From CAYXXZ01 sp050175615 (GTDB taxonomy: Bacteria > Pseudomonadota > Gammaproteobacteria > Pseudomonadales > Porticoccaceae), in contig JBFXIU010000231.1 in NCBI GenBank assembly GCA_050175615.1, positions 1 to 5,194 of the forward strand: a stretch of DNA of 5,194 nucleotides, in the 5' to 3' direction. The notes under the pieces were generated by a model that had not been told where the DNA came from, ran no database searches, and worked only from the letters and a program-made list of their open reading frames with translations. The position numbers and the translations under genes are program-made. Shown here in pieces: positions 1-5,194 of the stretch; within the stretch, counting starts at the first letter, position 1; every line of letters begins with the position of its first letter.

Positions 1-26
1 AACCATAACAATACTTCTTTCGATAA

Positions 27-49
27 AACGATTACAATCTTAACGATTA
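27..49. repeat. Paired direct repeat AACGATTA upstream of the first gene
   Basis: AACGATTA occurs at 27-34 and again at 42-49, 15 bases apart start to start, in the AT-rich leader before the gene at 72. It could be a tandem site for an activator or response regulator, or chance in AT-rich sequence. No convincing -35/-10 pair was found in 1-71. Confidence 0.3.
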
Positions 50-71
50 TTCATCAATTAAAGGTAATGCC

Positions 72-1007
72 ATGTTTCCTGAAATAACCACTGATATTCC
101 CGCTCTGGGTTTAGAGCACGACAACAGACACAAACTGGACAATTCCGAGGTGGCTCGCGAATCTCTGGTTTACATGATTGAAATACCTGAAGAGGGTATT
201 GGCGGATTCCTCTATACCTGGGTCACCGGTGCGGGCAAGGCTGGAGCCGCTGCCTGCTTGTTTGGCCCGGCTATTGGTGACACCCCTATTTTTGAATTTT
301 GCGATGGCGTCGCTGTGCCAGACAGCATGGATTTTTTCGATTGGCGCGTTCGGGGTCTTCAGGTCCAGTTGAAAGATCCCCTTAAAACCGCCCATGCCAC
401 TTTCAAGGGCGAAAGGATTAATGTCGATTATCATTTTGAAGCCAATCACCCGGCCTATGCCTATAGCACCCACAAAAACGGTTGTCCCCAGTGGATTGCC
501 AATGACCGTTTTGAGCAACAGGGGCGCGCCCATGGCAGTGTCACTATCGACGGTCGCACCATCAATTTTGATGGCTATGGCCAGCGGGATCACTCCTGGG
601 GTACGCGGGATTGGGGGGTCAACCAGCATTGGAAATGGGTTCACGCCCAGGCCAGTCCCTCCCTCGCGGTTCATTTCTGGCAGCTTTATGCGCTGGGCAA
701 AAGTCACCTCTGGGGCTTCGTTAATAAAGACGGACACGTTGCCCAGGTGACTGACCTGGATGTGGATTTTTCCTGTAGAGAAGGGCTGAAACCCAAGTCG
801 TTGACGGCCAAAGTGACAGATAGTGCCGGGCGGGTAACCGCGCTTGATGCTGAAACCTACGGGGTTTTTCCATTTCCTGTTCATCCGCTGATTACCATGT
901 TCGAATGCCCGTTAACCCTGAACATAGATGGTCAACAAGGTACAGGGTGGCTGGAAATGATGTGGCCCAATGATCTTATCGGCCATATGAAGGATCGAAC
1001 CGTATAA
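72..1007 (+). CDS. DUF7064/DUF7065-like protein of unknown function
   Basis: A 311-residue protein of unknown biochemical role. Its best landmark is GYGQRDHSWGTRDW at residues 168-181, the RDHSWG..DW signature I associate with proteins annotated DUF7064/DUF7065, a beta-rich fold distantly likened to the AttH/CrtC lipocalin-like proteins. The assignment is from memory of the motif, not a search. The N-terminal half (about 20-150) and the part after the motif (about 185-305) are rich in alternating hydrophobic and aromatic residues, as expected for beta sheet. No signal peptide or membrane segment is visible, so it is probably cytoplasmic. The start is supported by AAGG at 61-64, seven bases upstream. 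The gene lies 43 bases before the kinase gene, on the same strand and with no terminator between them, so the two are probably cotranscribed. Such proteins often sit beside acyl-CoA metabolism genes, which suggests binding or modification of a lipid-like molecule (inference). Confidence 0.8.
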   Translation: MFPEITTDIPALGLEHDNRHKLDNSEVARESLVYMIEIPEEGIGGFLYTWVTGAGKAGAAACLFGPAIGDTPIFEFCDGVAVPDSMDFFDWRVRGLQVQLKDPLKTAHATFKGERINVDYHFEANHPAYAYSTHKNGCPQWIANDRFEQQGRAHGSVTIDGRTINFDGYGQRDHSWGTRDWGVNQHWKWVHAQASPSLAVHFWQLYALGKSHLWGFVNKDGHVAQVTDLDVDFSCREGLKPKSLTAKVTDSAGRVTALDAETYGVFPFPVHPLITMFECPLTLNIDGQQGTGWLEMMWPNDLIGHMKDRTV

Positions 1008-1050
1008 ATGCCGCTATTCCTGATCATTTGACGACTATAAGAAGGTAACC

Positions 1051-2211
1051 ATGCCCAAATTCGATAATGGCAGCGGGCTGGAGATGGAACCCGCCATTGC
1101 CCAGATGCTTGCGGAGGCGAAGCTGTTGCGCCAGCAACCTCCCTACAAAATCAGTACGCTCCCAGAAGTTGAGGAATCTCTTAAGCGATTTCTTGCAGGC
1201 ACATCATTGGATCAGCCCGAGATTCAGGGTTTAAAACGAATGGGCGGTGGTGCCTCCAAAGAACAGTTCGTCTTTGATCTTATCGAGCGCAACAAATCAC
1301 CTCAGCGCTGCGTCTTGCGTATGGATCCCATGGAAAGCGCAGTGGTTACAAACCGCGAACGGGAGTTTGCCATTCTCGATGCCATGCAGGGTGTGGTGCC
1401 GGTGCCAAAACCTATGTGGTCTGATAATGACGGCACCAAACTCGGGCGCCCGGCACTGATTACTGATTTTATTGGCGGAGTCACCAAACCCAGTAAAAGC
1501 ACCAGCAATGTCTCTGGTTTTGGCACGGCCTTTGATAAAGCCACCAGGGAAGCCCTCAGCATCCCTTTTATGAAGCATCTGGCTGCAATGCACGCCCTGG
1601 ATTGGCGGGAGAAAAAACTGTCCTGCTTCCAGGCTCCCACGGCAGATCCCTATCAGGCTGCCCGCTGGCAGCTGAATTGGTGGACGACGGTGTGGCAAGA
1701 CGACGCCACCAATGGCTACCCTTTGATGGGGTTGGCAGAGCGCTGGATGCGGGACAATCTTCCTGCAGCGAAAGACGAAGATCTGGTTTTTGTCCATTCA
1801 GATTATCGCACCGGCAATTACCTCTACGATGAAGCAAGCTGTGAAATAACCGCCATTCTCGATTGGGAATTGATTCATATCGGTGATTTCCACGAAGATC
1901 TGGCCTGGGCCGCCATAAAAAGCTGGAGTACAGTTGAAAATGATGTCTTGCTGGCATCCAGCCTGATGTCTCTGGATGAGCTTTGCCAGCGCTACAGCGC
2001 CGCCACCGGCAGAGCCATTGACATGAAGACGCTCTATTTTTATCAGGTATTGGGTCTTTATAAATGTGTGTCGATTTGCTTGGCAACCTCGGTTAACGCA
2101 GCGCGCCACGCCCACAACCATCAGGATGTTCTGCTCAGCTGGCTGGCTGCAGCGGGCTATGCGTTTTTGGCGGATCTATGTGCATTGCTGGAAAAGGGGA
2201 CTGCGGAATGA
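1051..2211 (+). CDS. Phosphotransferase family protein (APH fold, ACAD10/11 kinase-like)
   Basis: A 386-residue cytoplasmic kinase-fold protein of the aminoglycoside phosphotransferase/choline kinase superfamily, in the subgroup related to the N-terminal domain of ACAD10/11. Seen in the sequence: a glycine-rich nucleotide loop RMGGGASKEQFVF (63-75); a beta-3 strand CVLRMDP (87-93) with arginine where many kinases have lysine; a helix with REREF (102-106) that could supply the alpha-C glutamate; the catalytic loop HSDYRTGN (249-256) with Asp251 and Asn256; and the metal-binding DWE at 271-273, the counterpart of DFG. The catalytic set is intact, so an active ATP-dependent kinase is likely. Length is typical for a stand-alone member. 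The start has AAGG at 1042-1045. Antibiotic resistance is unlikely: family members of this type act on metabolites such as 4-hydroxyacyl-CoA (LvaA, ACAD10/11). The true substrate cannot be read from the sequence. The stop overlaps the next start. Confidence 0.9.
   Translation: MPKFDNGSGLEMEPAIAQMLAEAKLLRQQPPYKISTLPEVEESLKRFLAGTSLDQPEIQGLKRMGGGASKEQFVFDLIERNKSPQRCVLRMDPMESAVVTNREREFAILDAMQGVVPVPKPMWSDNDGTKLGRPALITDFIGGVTKPSKSTSNVSGFGTAFDKATREALSIPFMKHLAAMHALDWREKKLSCFQAPTADPYQAARWQLNWWTTVWQDDATNGYPLMGLAERWMRDNLPAAKDEDLVFVHSDYRTGNYLYDEASCEITAILDWELIHIGDFHEDLAWAAIKSWSTVENDVLLASSLMSLDELCQRYSAATGRAIDMKTLYFYQVLGLYKCVSICLATSVNAARHAHNHQDVLLSWLAAAGYAFLADLCALLEKGTAE
2195..2200 (+). promoter_or_regulatory. 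Ribosome binding site fixing the start of the small helical gene
   Basis: AGGGGA lies seven bases upstream of the ATG at 2208. An in-frame ATG at 2178 would give ten extra residues but has no comparable site in front of it and would lie deep within the kinase gene. The purine-rich site and the ATGA stop/start overlap both favour 2208 and suggest translational coupling to the kinase. Confidence 0.7.
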
Positions 2212-2642
2212 TACCCAGTACAGAACTACGTCTTAAAACCATGATGCGGGCGCTCACTGAGAGTATCCTTCCCGCCCTTGATCCTGAAAACTCTCTGGCG
2301 CAGGAGCAGGCTGGCCTGTTGATGGGGCATATCAATGCCCTTATTCAGCAGCAGGGACTTGAATATCAAGTTGATCAGCAGGAGGTTGAGGCAATGACTG
2401 ACTTGGCCAAACAGCTGCTGGCCAGTGCCGAGGGCGGTGTTAAGACGGTAGCCGCTGCGGAAAGGTTGGCTGCCGCCATGAAGGAGGGTAACTTCGAGGA
2501 GCTTTCAAAATCGGTGGAGCGTCTCCTGAGTATGGAGGACGGCAGTCAGGCATTTAAGAACGCGGCCTGGAAACCGGTTCTCGATTATTCCCGCCATGCC
2601 GCAACACGAGGCCAGCAATGGTTTAAACCTATGGGGTTTTAG
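2208..2642 (+). CDS. Small helical protein, DUF6285-like (tentative), coupled to the kinase
   Basis: A 144-residue acidic, alanine- and leucine-rich protein predicted to be almost wholly alpha-helical, with no signal peptide or membrane segment. Its ATG shares bases with the TGA of the kinase gene (ATGA), so translation is probably coupled and the products may be made in fixed proportion. The N-terminal part, with ILPALDPENSLAQEQAGLL at about residues 17-35, resembles small proteins annotated DUF6285 that accompany APH-type kinases and acyl-CoA dehydrogenases. I recognise this only loosely. By position it also recalls LvaB, the small partner of the 4-hydroxyacyl-CoA kinase LvaA in Pseudomonas. 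A role as kinase partner or activator is inferred from gene order. No catalytic motif is visible. It is the last gene before the bidirectional terminator. Confidence 0.8.
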   Translation: MIPSTELRLKTMMRALTESILPALDPENSLAQEQAGLLMGHINALIQQQGLEYQVDQQEVEAMTDLAKQLLASAEGGVKTVAAAERLAAAMKEGNFEELSKSVERLLSMEDGSQAFKNAAWKPVLDYSRHAATRGQQWFKPMGF

Positions 2643-2667
2643 GTTTCGATGTTGTAGCACTGCAACG

Positions 2668-2706
2668 TAAAAATGCCCCGCAAGTTTGCTTGTCGGGGCA
2701 TTTTTA
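2668..2706. terminator. Bidirectional intrinsic terminator between convergent genes
   Basis: A perfect 13-bp inverted repeat pairs TAAAAATGCCCCG (2668-2680) with CGGGGCATTTTTA (2694-2706). The loop can extend the stem by CAAG (2681-2684) with CTTG (2689-2692), leaving a four-base TTTG turn and one bulged T. The GC core is flanked by an A run on the left and a T run on the right, so each strand ends in a U tract. It lies 25 bases after the stop of the + strand small gene and 12 bases after the stop of the - strand dehydrogenase, and so can end both transcripts. Confidence 0.93.
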
Positions 2707-2718
2707 TACTGGGCGTAG

Positions 2719-3861
2719 TTAAACAATACTGCGGCGAATCACTTCTTTCATGATTTCCGAGGTGCCGCCATAGATTCTGTGGACGCGGGCATCCCGCCAT
2801 AGTCTGGCAATGGGATATTCGTTCATATAGCCTGCGCCACCGTGGAGCTGCAGCGCCATGTCCACGACCTCCCACTGCATTTCCGAATGCCAGAGTTTGG
2901 CCGCTGCCGCTTCGGTAACGGTGAGTTGCCCAGCCATAAGCCGGGTAATTGCCCAATCGAGATGAGCCCAGCCCACCTGCAGCTTGGTGGCCATGTCGGC
3001 AAGACAAAATCCGGTGTTTTGAAAATCAATCACCCGTTGACCAAAGGCGGTTCGGTCTTTGGTGAATTTGACGACTTCATCAAAAACTCTCTGGGTTCCA
3101 GCCTGGCAACCGACAGCAATGGACATCCGCTCTTTGGGCAACTCCTGAACCATATAGCTCATGGCTTTGCCTTCTTCGCCAAGAAGGTTTTCTGCGGGTA
3201 TACGCACGTCGCTGAAAAACAACTCAGAGGTATCGCCGGAATGCTGGCCGATTTTGTCGAGATTTTGGCCGCGGGCAAAGCCCTCACTATTGGACTCGAC
3301 AAAAAACAGTGACAGATTTTTTGACTCCGGCGAGGTGCGAGCGGCAACAATCATCAGATTGGCGTTCTGGCCATTGCTGATATAGGTTTTAGAGCCGTTG
3401 ACAATAAAGTGTTGACCGTCCCGCTTTGCCAGTGTGCGTATGCCCCTGAGGTCTGATCCTGCGCCTGGCTCGGTGAGAACAATGGCCATGACGATGCTGC
3501 CGTCGGCAACGCCGGGCAGCCAACGCTGCTTTTGTTCCTCGGTGCCAAATCGAATCAGGTAATCCACGCATACATCTGAGTGGGTGGTGAATGTATTGGG
3601 CGCACCGGCATAGTGAATTTCTTCGGTAATCACAAAATTGTAGCTGATATCCAGGCCGGCACCGCCGTATTCCTCTGGCACCTGGGGTGCAATAAGGCCG
3701 ACAGCGGCGGCTCGTTTCCAGTAGTCGAGTTCGGTTTTCCCTTCGGCTTCCCAGCGAGCGCCGTGCTGTGCCACTTCTGTTGTGAAAAAACGTTCGGCCT
3801 GGGCGCGCAACATTTCATGGGTATCGGAATAGGGGGCACGGTTTTGTCGCCAGTTCATCAT
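2719..3861 (-). CDS. Acyl-CoA dehydrogenase family protein
   Basis: A 380-residue flavoprotein of full family length that should oxidise an acyl-CoA to the 2,3-enoyl-CoA, passing electrons to electron-transfer flavoprotein. Three domains are visible: an N-terminal helical part (about 1-120), a central beta domain with the flavin/substrate motif VLTEPGAGSD (128-137) and the segment GSKTYISNG (156-164), and a C-terminal helical domain with DRTAFGQ (269-275), LQLHGGAGYMNEYPIAR (337-353) and IYGGTSEIM (363-371). The position of the medium-chain catalytic glutamate is Gly365, so the base is probably Glu244 in PKERM, as in the long-chain and isovaleryl enzymes. The chain length or branching of the substrate cannot be told. 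The start ATG has GGTG upstream; a second ATG follows at once, so the true start may be one codon later. It probably belonged to one operon with the crotonase gene before the insert at 3898-4066 arrived. Confidence 0.95.
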   Translation of the reverse strand: MMNWRQNRAPYSDTHEMLRAQAERFFTTEVAQHGARWEAEGKTELDYWKRAAAVGLIAPQVPEEYGGAGLDISYNFVITEEIHYAGAPNTFTTHSDVCVDYLIRFGTEEQKQRWLPGVADGSIVMAIVLTEPGAGSDLRGIRTLAKRDGQHFIVNGSKTYISNGQNANLMIVAARTSPESKNLSLFFVESNSEGFARGQNLDKIGQHSGDTSELFFSDVRIPAENLLGEEGKAMSYMVQELPKERMSIAVGCQAGTQRVFDEVVKFTKDRTAFGQRVIDFQNTGFCLADMATKLQVGWAHLDWAITRLMAGQLTVTEAAAAKLWHSEMQWEVVDMALQLHGGAGYMNEYPIARLWRDARVHRIYGGTSEIMKEVIRRSIV

Positions 3862-3893
3862 TGTTTCACCATCATTGGGTTTGGTTTGCGTAA

Positions 3894-3897
3894 TTAG
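3894..3897. repeat. Left flank of the insert: candidate target-site duplication copy (TTAG)
   Basis: TTAG abuts the left end of the 169-bp insert. CTAG abuts the right end at 4067-4070. They differ in the first base only and both fit the YTAR-type four-base target used by IS5-group elements (family knowledge). One copy may have mutated since insertion, or the duplication may be just TAG. Confidence 0.5.
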
Positions 3898-4066
3898 GGT
3901 CTGTTAACACTAATTGGATTATCTCTGCTGGATGCCATTTTTGCCTCCAGCTAGGCGGAATGAGCGTGGTTTGGCATTCCAAATAAGCGAATTCCAACAA
4001 CGCTGGGCGCGAAAGCTATGGTAGACATGCACAGCCTGAGGCATCATCAGGTTGTGCAGAGGTTCC
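3898..4066. mobile_element. Miniature non-coding insert, probably IS5-type MITE or IS remnant
   Basis: A 169-bp stretch with no convincing gene separates the crotonase and dehydrogenase genes. One end reads GGTCTGTTAACAC; the other, on the - strand, reads GGAACCTCTGCACAAC. These ends are only weakly inverted copies of each other, but the second resembles termini I associate with IS5-group elements. It is flanked by TTAG and CTAG, as expected for an IS5-type four-base target. It is far too short to encode a transposase; a - strand open frame crosses it but shows no DDE motif. Joining the flanks restores a 32-base gap between the two genes and keeps the crotonase stop codon, which strongly supports a clean insertion. 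It could have moved by using a transposase supplied elsewhere in the genome. Alternatively it is ordinary spacer; copy number in the genome would decide. Confidence 0.55.
4028..4058. repeat. Subterminal hairpin inside the insert
   Basis: TGCACAGCCTGA (4028-4039) faces TCAGGTTGTGCA (4047-4058) around a 7-base loop: 12-bp arms with one mismatch, which is a G-U wobble in + strand RNA. It ends eight bases from the right end of the insert. No U tract follows on the - strand, so it is not a standard terminator for the crotonase transcript. It might stabilise the RNA 3' end or be a transposase-binding site. Confidence 0.75.
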
Positions 4067-4070
4067 CTAG
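4067..4070. repeat. Right flank of the insert: CTAG containing the crotonase stop codon
   Basis: CTAG abuts the right end of the insert and pairs with TTAG at 3894-3897 as a candidate target duplication. On the - strand its last three bases are the TAG stop of the crotonase gene. The other copy reads CTAA on that strand, so a stop codon is present before and after insertion. Confidence 0.5.
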
Positions 4071-4864
4071 CAGTTTTTGTACACCGGTTTGCGTTTTTCC
4101 TTGAACGCGTTGACCGCTTCGCGATGATCATCGGTGTCCAATAGCATCACTTGTTGGCGGTCTTCCAACATTAACCCCGCTTCCAGGGAGCCAACGCTGA
4201 GTGAGCCGTTGAGGGTTTCCTTGGTCATTCGCAGCCCCATGGGGGACGCCTGCAGCATATCGTTAGCCAGTTTGAGGCCGCTCTCCAGCAGATCGTTTCT
4301 GTCGATAATCTGGCTGATGAGCCCCGTGGTCAGCGCCCGCTCTGCGTTGATAAAGTTGCCGCTAAGCAAAAGCTCTGAAGCCACGGAAACACCTACCAGT
4401 CGCGGTAATAAATATCCGGAGCCCATATCGCAGCCTCCCAGGCCTATGCGCAAGTAGGCCGCATTCATGCGCGCATCCGGTGATGCGATGCGCACATCTG
4501 CTGCCAGAGCAAGGGAAAATCCGCCGCCAACGGCAGCGCCTTGAATAAGTGCAATAATAGGCTGGGGACATTGGCGCATAAGCCGTACAACCCCCGAATA
4601 CAGGTGCTGCATTCCCATTTGCTTTTGAGTGCGACCAGAGCCTGGCGGCACAAACGTCGGCGAGTCGAGATCGGCTCCCGCAGAAAAATGTTTGCCGTCG
4701 CTGCGCAAAATTACAACGCGAACATCGAGGCGATGGGGCAGGGCGGAAAAATAGTCTGTCAGTGCGTTGGCCATATCGACATCAATGGCATTTTGTCTGT
4801 CGGGGCGGTTAAGGGTAACAATTTCCAGGCTATCTCTATTGTCGATTTTGACGGGACTGTCCAT
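4067..4864 (-). CDS. Enoyl-CoA hydratase/isomerase (crotonase) family protein, atypical active site
   Basis: A 265-residue crotonase-fold protein acting on an acyl-CoA thioester in the cytoplasm. Seen: the N-terminal LNRPDRQNAI (18-27); the first oxyanion-hole segment HFSAGADL (59-66); the second, IQGAAVGGGFSLALAADVRIA (107-127), around Gly113-Gly115; and the C-terminal helix FKEKRKPVY (254-262). Length is normal. Aligned by eye to rat enoyl-CoA hydratase, Glu144 is replaced by Ser117 and Glu164 by Tyr137, so it is not a standard hydratase. Asp146 in GGCDMG lies near the position of Asp204 in dienoyl-CoA isomerase and could be the acid/base. Isomerase, hydrolase-like or specialised hydratase activity are all possible. 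The start has GAGG five bases upstream of the ATG. The gene is divergent from the ligase and was probably cotranscribed with the dehydrogenase. Its stop codon sits at the edge of the insert. Confidence 0.92.
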   Translation of the reverse strand: MDSPVKIDNRDSLEIVTLNRPDRQNAIDVDMANALTDYFSALPHRLDVRVVILRSDGKHFSAGADLDSPTFVPPGSGRTQKQMGMQHLYSGVVRLMRQCPQPIIALIQGAAVGGGFSLALAADVRIASPDARMNAAYLRIGLGGCDMGSGYLLPRLVGVSVASELLLSGNFINAERALTTGLISQIIDRNDLLESGLKLANDMLQASPMGLRMTKETLNGSLSVGSLEAGLMLEDRQQVMLLDTDDHREAVNAFKEKRKPVYKNC

Positions 4865-4899
4865 GGCTACCTCATGGGTTTTTGGTTTGCAAGAATGGT

Positions 4900-4924
4900 A
4901 TTGGCCTGCCCTGTGGTGGCCAAT
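4900..4924. repeat. Inverted repeat in the divergent intergenic region
   Basis: ATTGGCC (4900-4906) is repeated in inverse as GGCCAAT (4918-4924) around 11 bases. It falls in the likely leader of the crotonase gene, between its -10-like box (4936-4931) and its ATG. It may be a second regulator site or a weak RNA hairpin. The match is exact but short. Confidence 0.4.
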
Positions 4925-4930
4925 GACGCT

Positions 4931-4936
4931 ATTTTA
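4931..4936 (-). promoter_or_regulatory. Candidate -10 box for the crotonase/dehydrogenase unit
   Basis: On the - strand this reads TAAAAT, five of six bases of the sigma-70 consensus. The sequence 16 bases further upstream, TTGTTC within the palindrome, is only a half match to the -35 consensus. Weak but reasonably placed, with a leader of roughly 60 bases. Confidence 0.35.
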
Positions 4937-4939
4937 GGC

Positions 4940-4964
4940 TAAAATTTGTTCTGAACAAGTTTTA
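4940..4964. promoter_or_regulatory. 25-bp palindrome, probable shared operator
   Basis: Twelve-base arms around a central T, pairing at 11 of 12 positions: TAAAA then TTGTTC on the left (with T at 4945), GAACAA then TTTTA on the right (with G at 4959). It lies between a - strand TAAAAT box and a + strand TATAAT box, covering the -35 regions of both divergent promoters. This is the usual arrangement for a dimeric repressor, for example of the TetR family, controlling both units. The regulator is not in the window. Confidence 0.65.
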
Positions 4965-4970
4965 TATAAT
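4965..4970 (+). promoter_or_regulatory. Candidate -10 box for the acyl-CoA ligase gene
   Basis: TATAAT, a perfect sigma-70 -10 match, lies 26 bases before the ATG at 4997 and directly abuts the palindrome. No good -35 is seen at 16-18 bases, so the promoter may be weak or need help. Confidence 0.55.
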
Positions 4971-4996
4971 ACCCAGATACACAGAGGAATAAAAGT

Positions 4997-5194
4997 ATGC
5001 TTGGAAATGCCATGGATGTACCGCTGATCTTGTCCCGGCTAATCGCATATGCTGCCCAGTGCCACGGCAACACCGAAGTAGTGGGGCGCCGGGTTGATGG
5101 CGTTATAGAGCGCACCAATTATTTCAAGCTTAATGCTCGATCAAGCCGTCTTGCCAATGCCCTTGTGGCCAATGGTTATGGCGTTGACAGTCGC
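4997..5194 (+). CDS. Acyl-CoA synthetase (FadD-like), N-terminal fragment cut by window end
   Basis: The first 66 codons of a gene that runs off the right edge. The product begins MLGNAMDVPLILSRLIAYAA and continues with GNTEVVGRRVDG and RSSRLANALVANGYG, the pattern of the N-terminal lobe of AMP-forming long-chain fatty-acid-CoA ligases: the start of the protein, a beta strand with the EVV segment, then the helix ending in RLANAL. Such enzymes activate a fatty or related acid with ATP to the acyl-adenylate and then the CoA thioester. The ATP-binding and hinge motifs lie beyond the window, so activity and substrate cannot be judged. GAGGA at 4984-4988 lies eight bases upstream of the ATG. The gene is divergent from the crotonase gene and shares its control region, consistent with supplying acyl-CoA to that enzyme and the dehydrogenase. 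Confidence 0.85.
   Translation, partial: MLGNAMDVPLILSRLIAYAAQCHGNTEVVGRRVDGVIERTNYFKLNARSSRLANALVANGYGVDSR

Noticed and set aside
111..884. Long - strand open frame (257 codons) opposite the first gene
   Set aside because: It is antisense to a gene with a recognisable family motif and shows no domain of its own; it fits chance openness from codon bias.
1297..2121. Several - strand open frames opposite the kinase gene
   Set aside because: They overlap one another and the intact kinase motifs; their translations show no family pattern.
2178..2207. Earlier in-frame start for the small helical protein
   Set aside because: No ribosome site precedes it, and the ATGA overlap with AGGGGA at 2195-2200 gives a better start at 2208.
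1051..2211. Aminoglycoside resistance gene
   Set aside because: The fold is shared, but the sequence fits the ACAD10/11-like metabolic kinase group and the neighbours are acyl-CoA genes.
2842..3312. + strand open frame opposite the dehydrogenase gene
   Set aside because: The dehydrogenase signatures are intact on the other strand, and this frame has no domain or clear ribosome site.
3919..4131. - strand open frame of 70 codons crossing the insert
   Set aside because: It begins inside the crotonase gene in another frame and shows no transposase motif; it is not evidence for a coding IS.
4541..4942. + strand open frame opposite the crotonase N-terminal half
   Set aside because: It is antisense to a clear crotonase and extends through the control region; composition and lack of motifs point to a shadow.
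1..5194. CRISPR array, tRNA, rRNA, phage, defence or toxin-antitoxin system
   Set aside because: I saw no regularly spaced repeats, no cloverleaf or ribosomal sequence, and no proteins of those families. The window is mainly metabolic.

Overview
The window looks like ordinary chromosomal DNA from a gammaproteobacterium, probably a marine, lipid-using lineage such as the Cellvibrionales or Spongiibacteraceae. This is inferred from the gene set (acyl-CoA dehydrogenase, crotonase, FadD-type ligase, DUF7064/7065-like protein, APH-type kinase), the roughly even base composition and the Shine-Dalgarno-led starts. The genus cannot be fixed from the sequence.

Layout. On the + strand, 72-2642 holds a compact three-gene cluster: a DUF7064/7065-like protein, an aminoglycoside-phosphotransferase-fold small-molecule kinase, and a small helical protein whose ATG overlaps the kinase stop codon (ATGA). 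A strong, nearly symmetrical hairpin at 2668-2706 serves as terminator here and for the gene converging from the other side. On the - strand, an enoyl-CoA hydratase/isomerase-family gene (4864-4067) is followed by an acyl-CoA dehydrogenase (3861-2719). These two once stood about 32 bases apart. They are now separated by a 169-bp non-coding insert (3898-4066) flanked by TTAG/CTAG, which looks like an IS5-type miniature element inserted exactly at the stop codon of the crotonase gene. At the right edge a FadD-like acyl-CoA ligase starts at 4997 on the + strand and runs out of the window. It is divergent from the crotonase gene, and the shared intergenic region carries a 25-bp palindrome lying between two -10-like boxes.

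How the genes may work together. Ligase, dehydrogenase and crotonase supply activation, alpha,beta-oxidation and a hydratase/isomerase-type step for an acyl-CoA substrate. The kinase plus small protein recalls the LvaA/LvaB kinase pair and the kinase domain of ACAD10/11, which phosphorylate 4-hydroxyacyl-CoAs. The local dehydrogenase, however, is of the ordinary IYGGTSEIM type, so a link to that pathway is only a hypothesis. Two points stand out: the crotonase lacks both canonical catalytic glutamates, and the palindrome is well placed to control the divergent ligase and crotonase/dehydrogenase units together.
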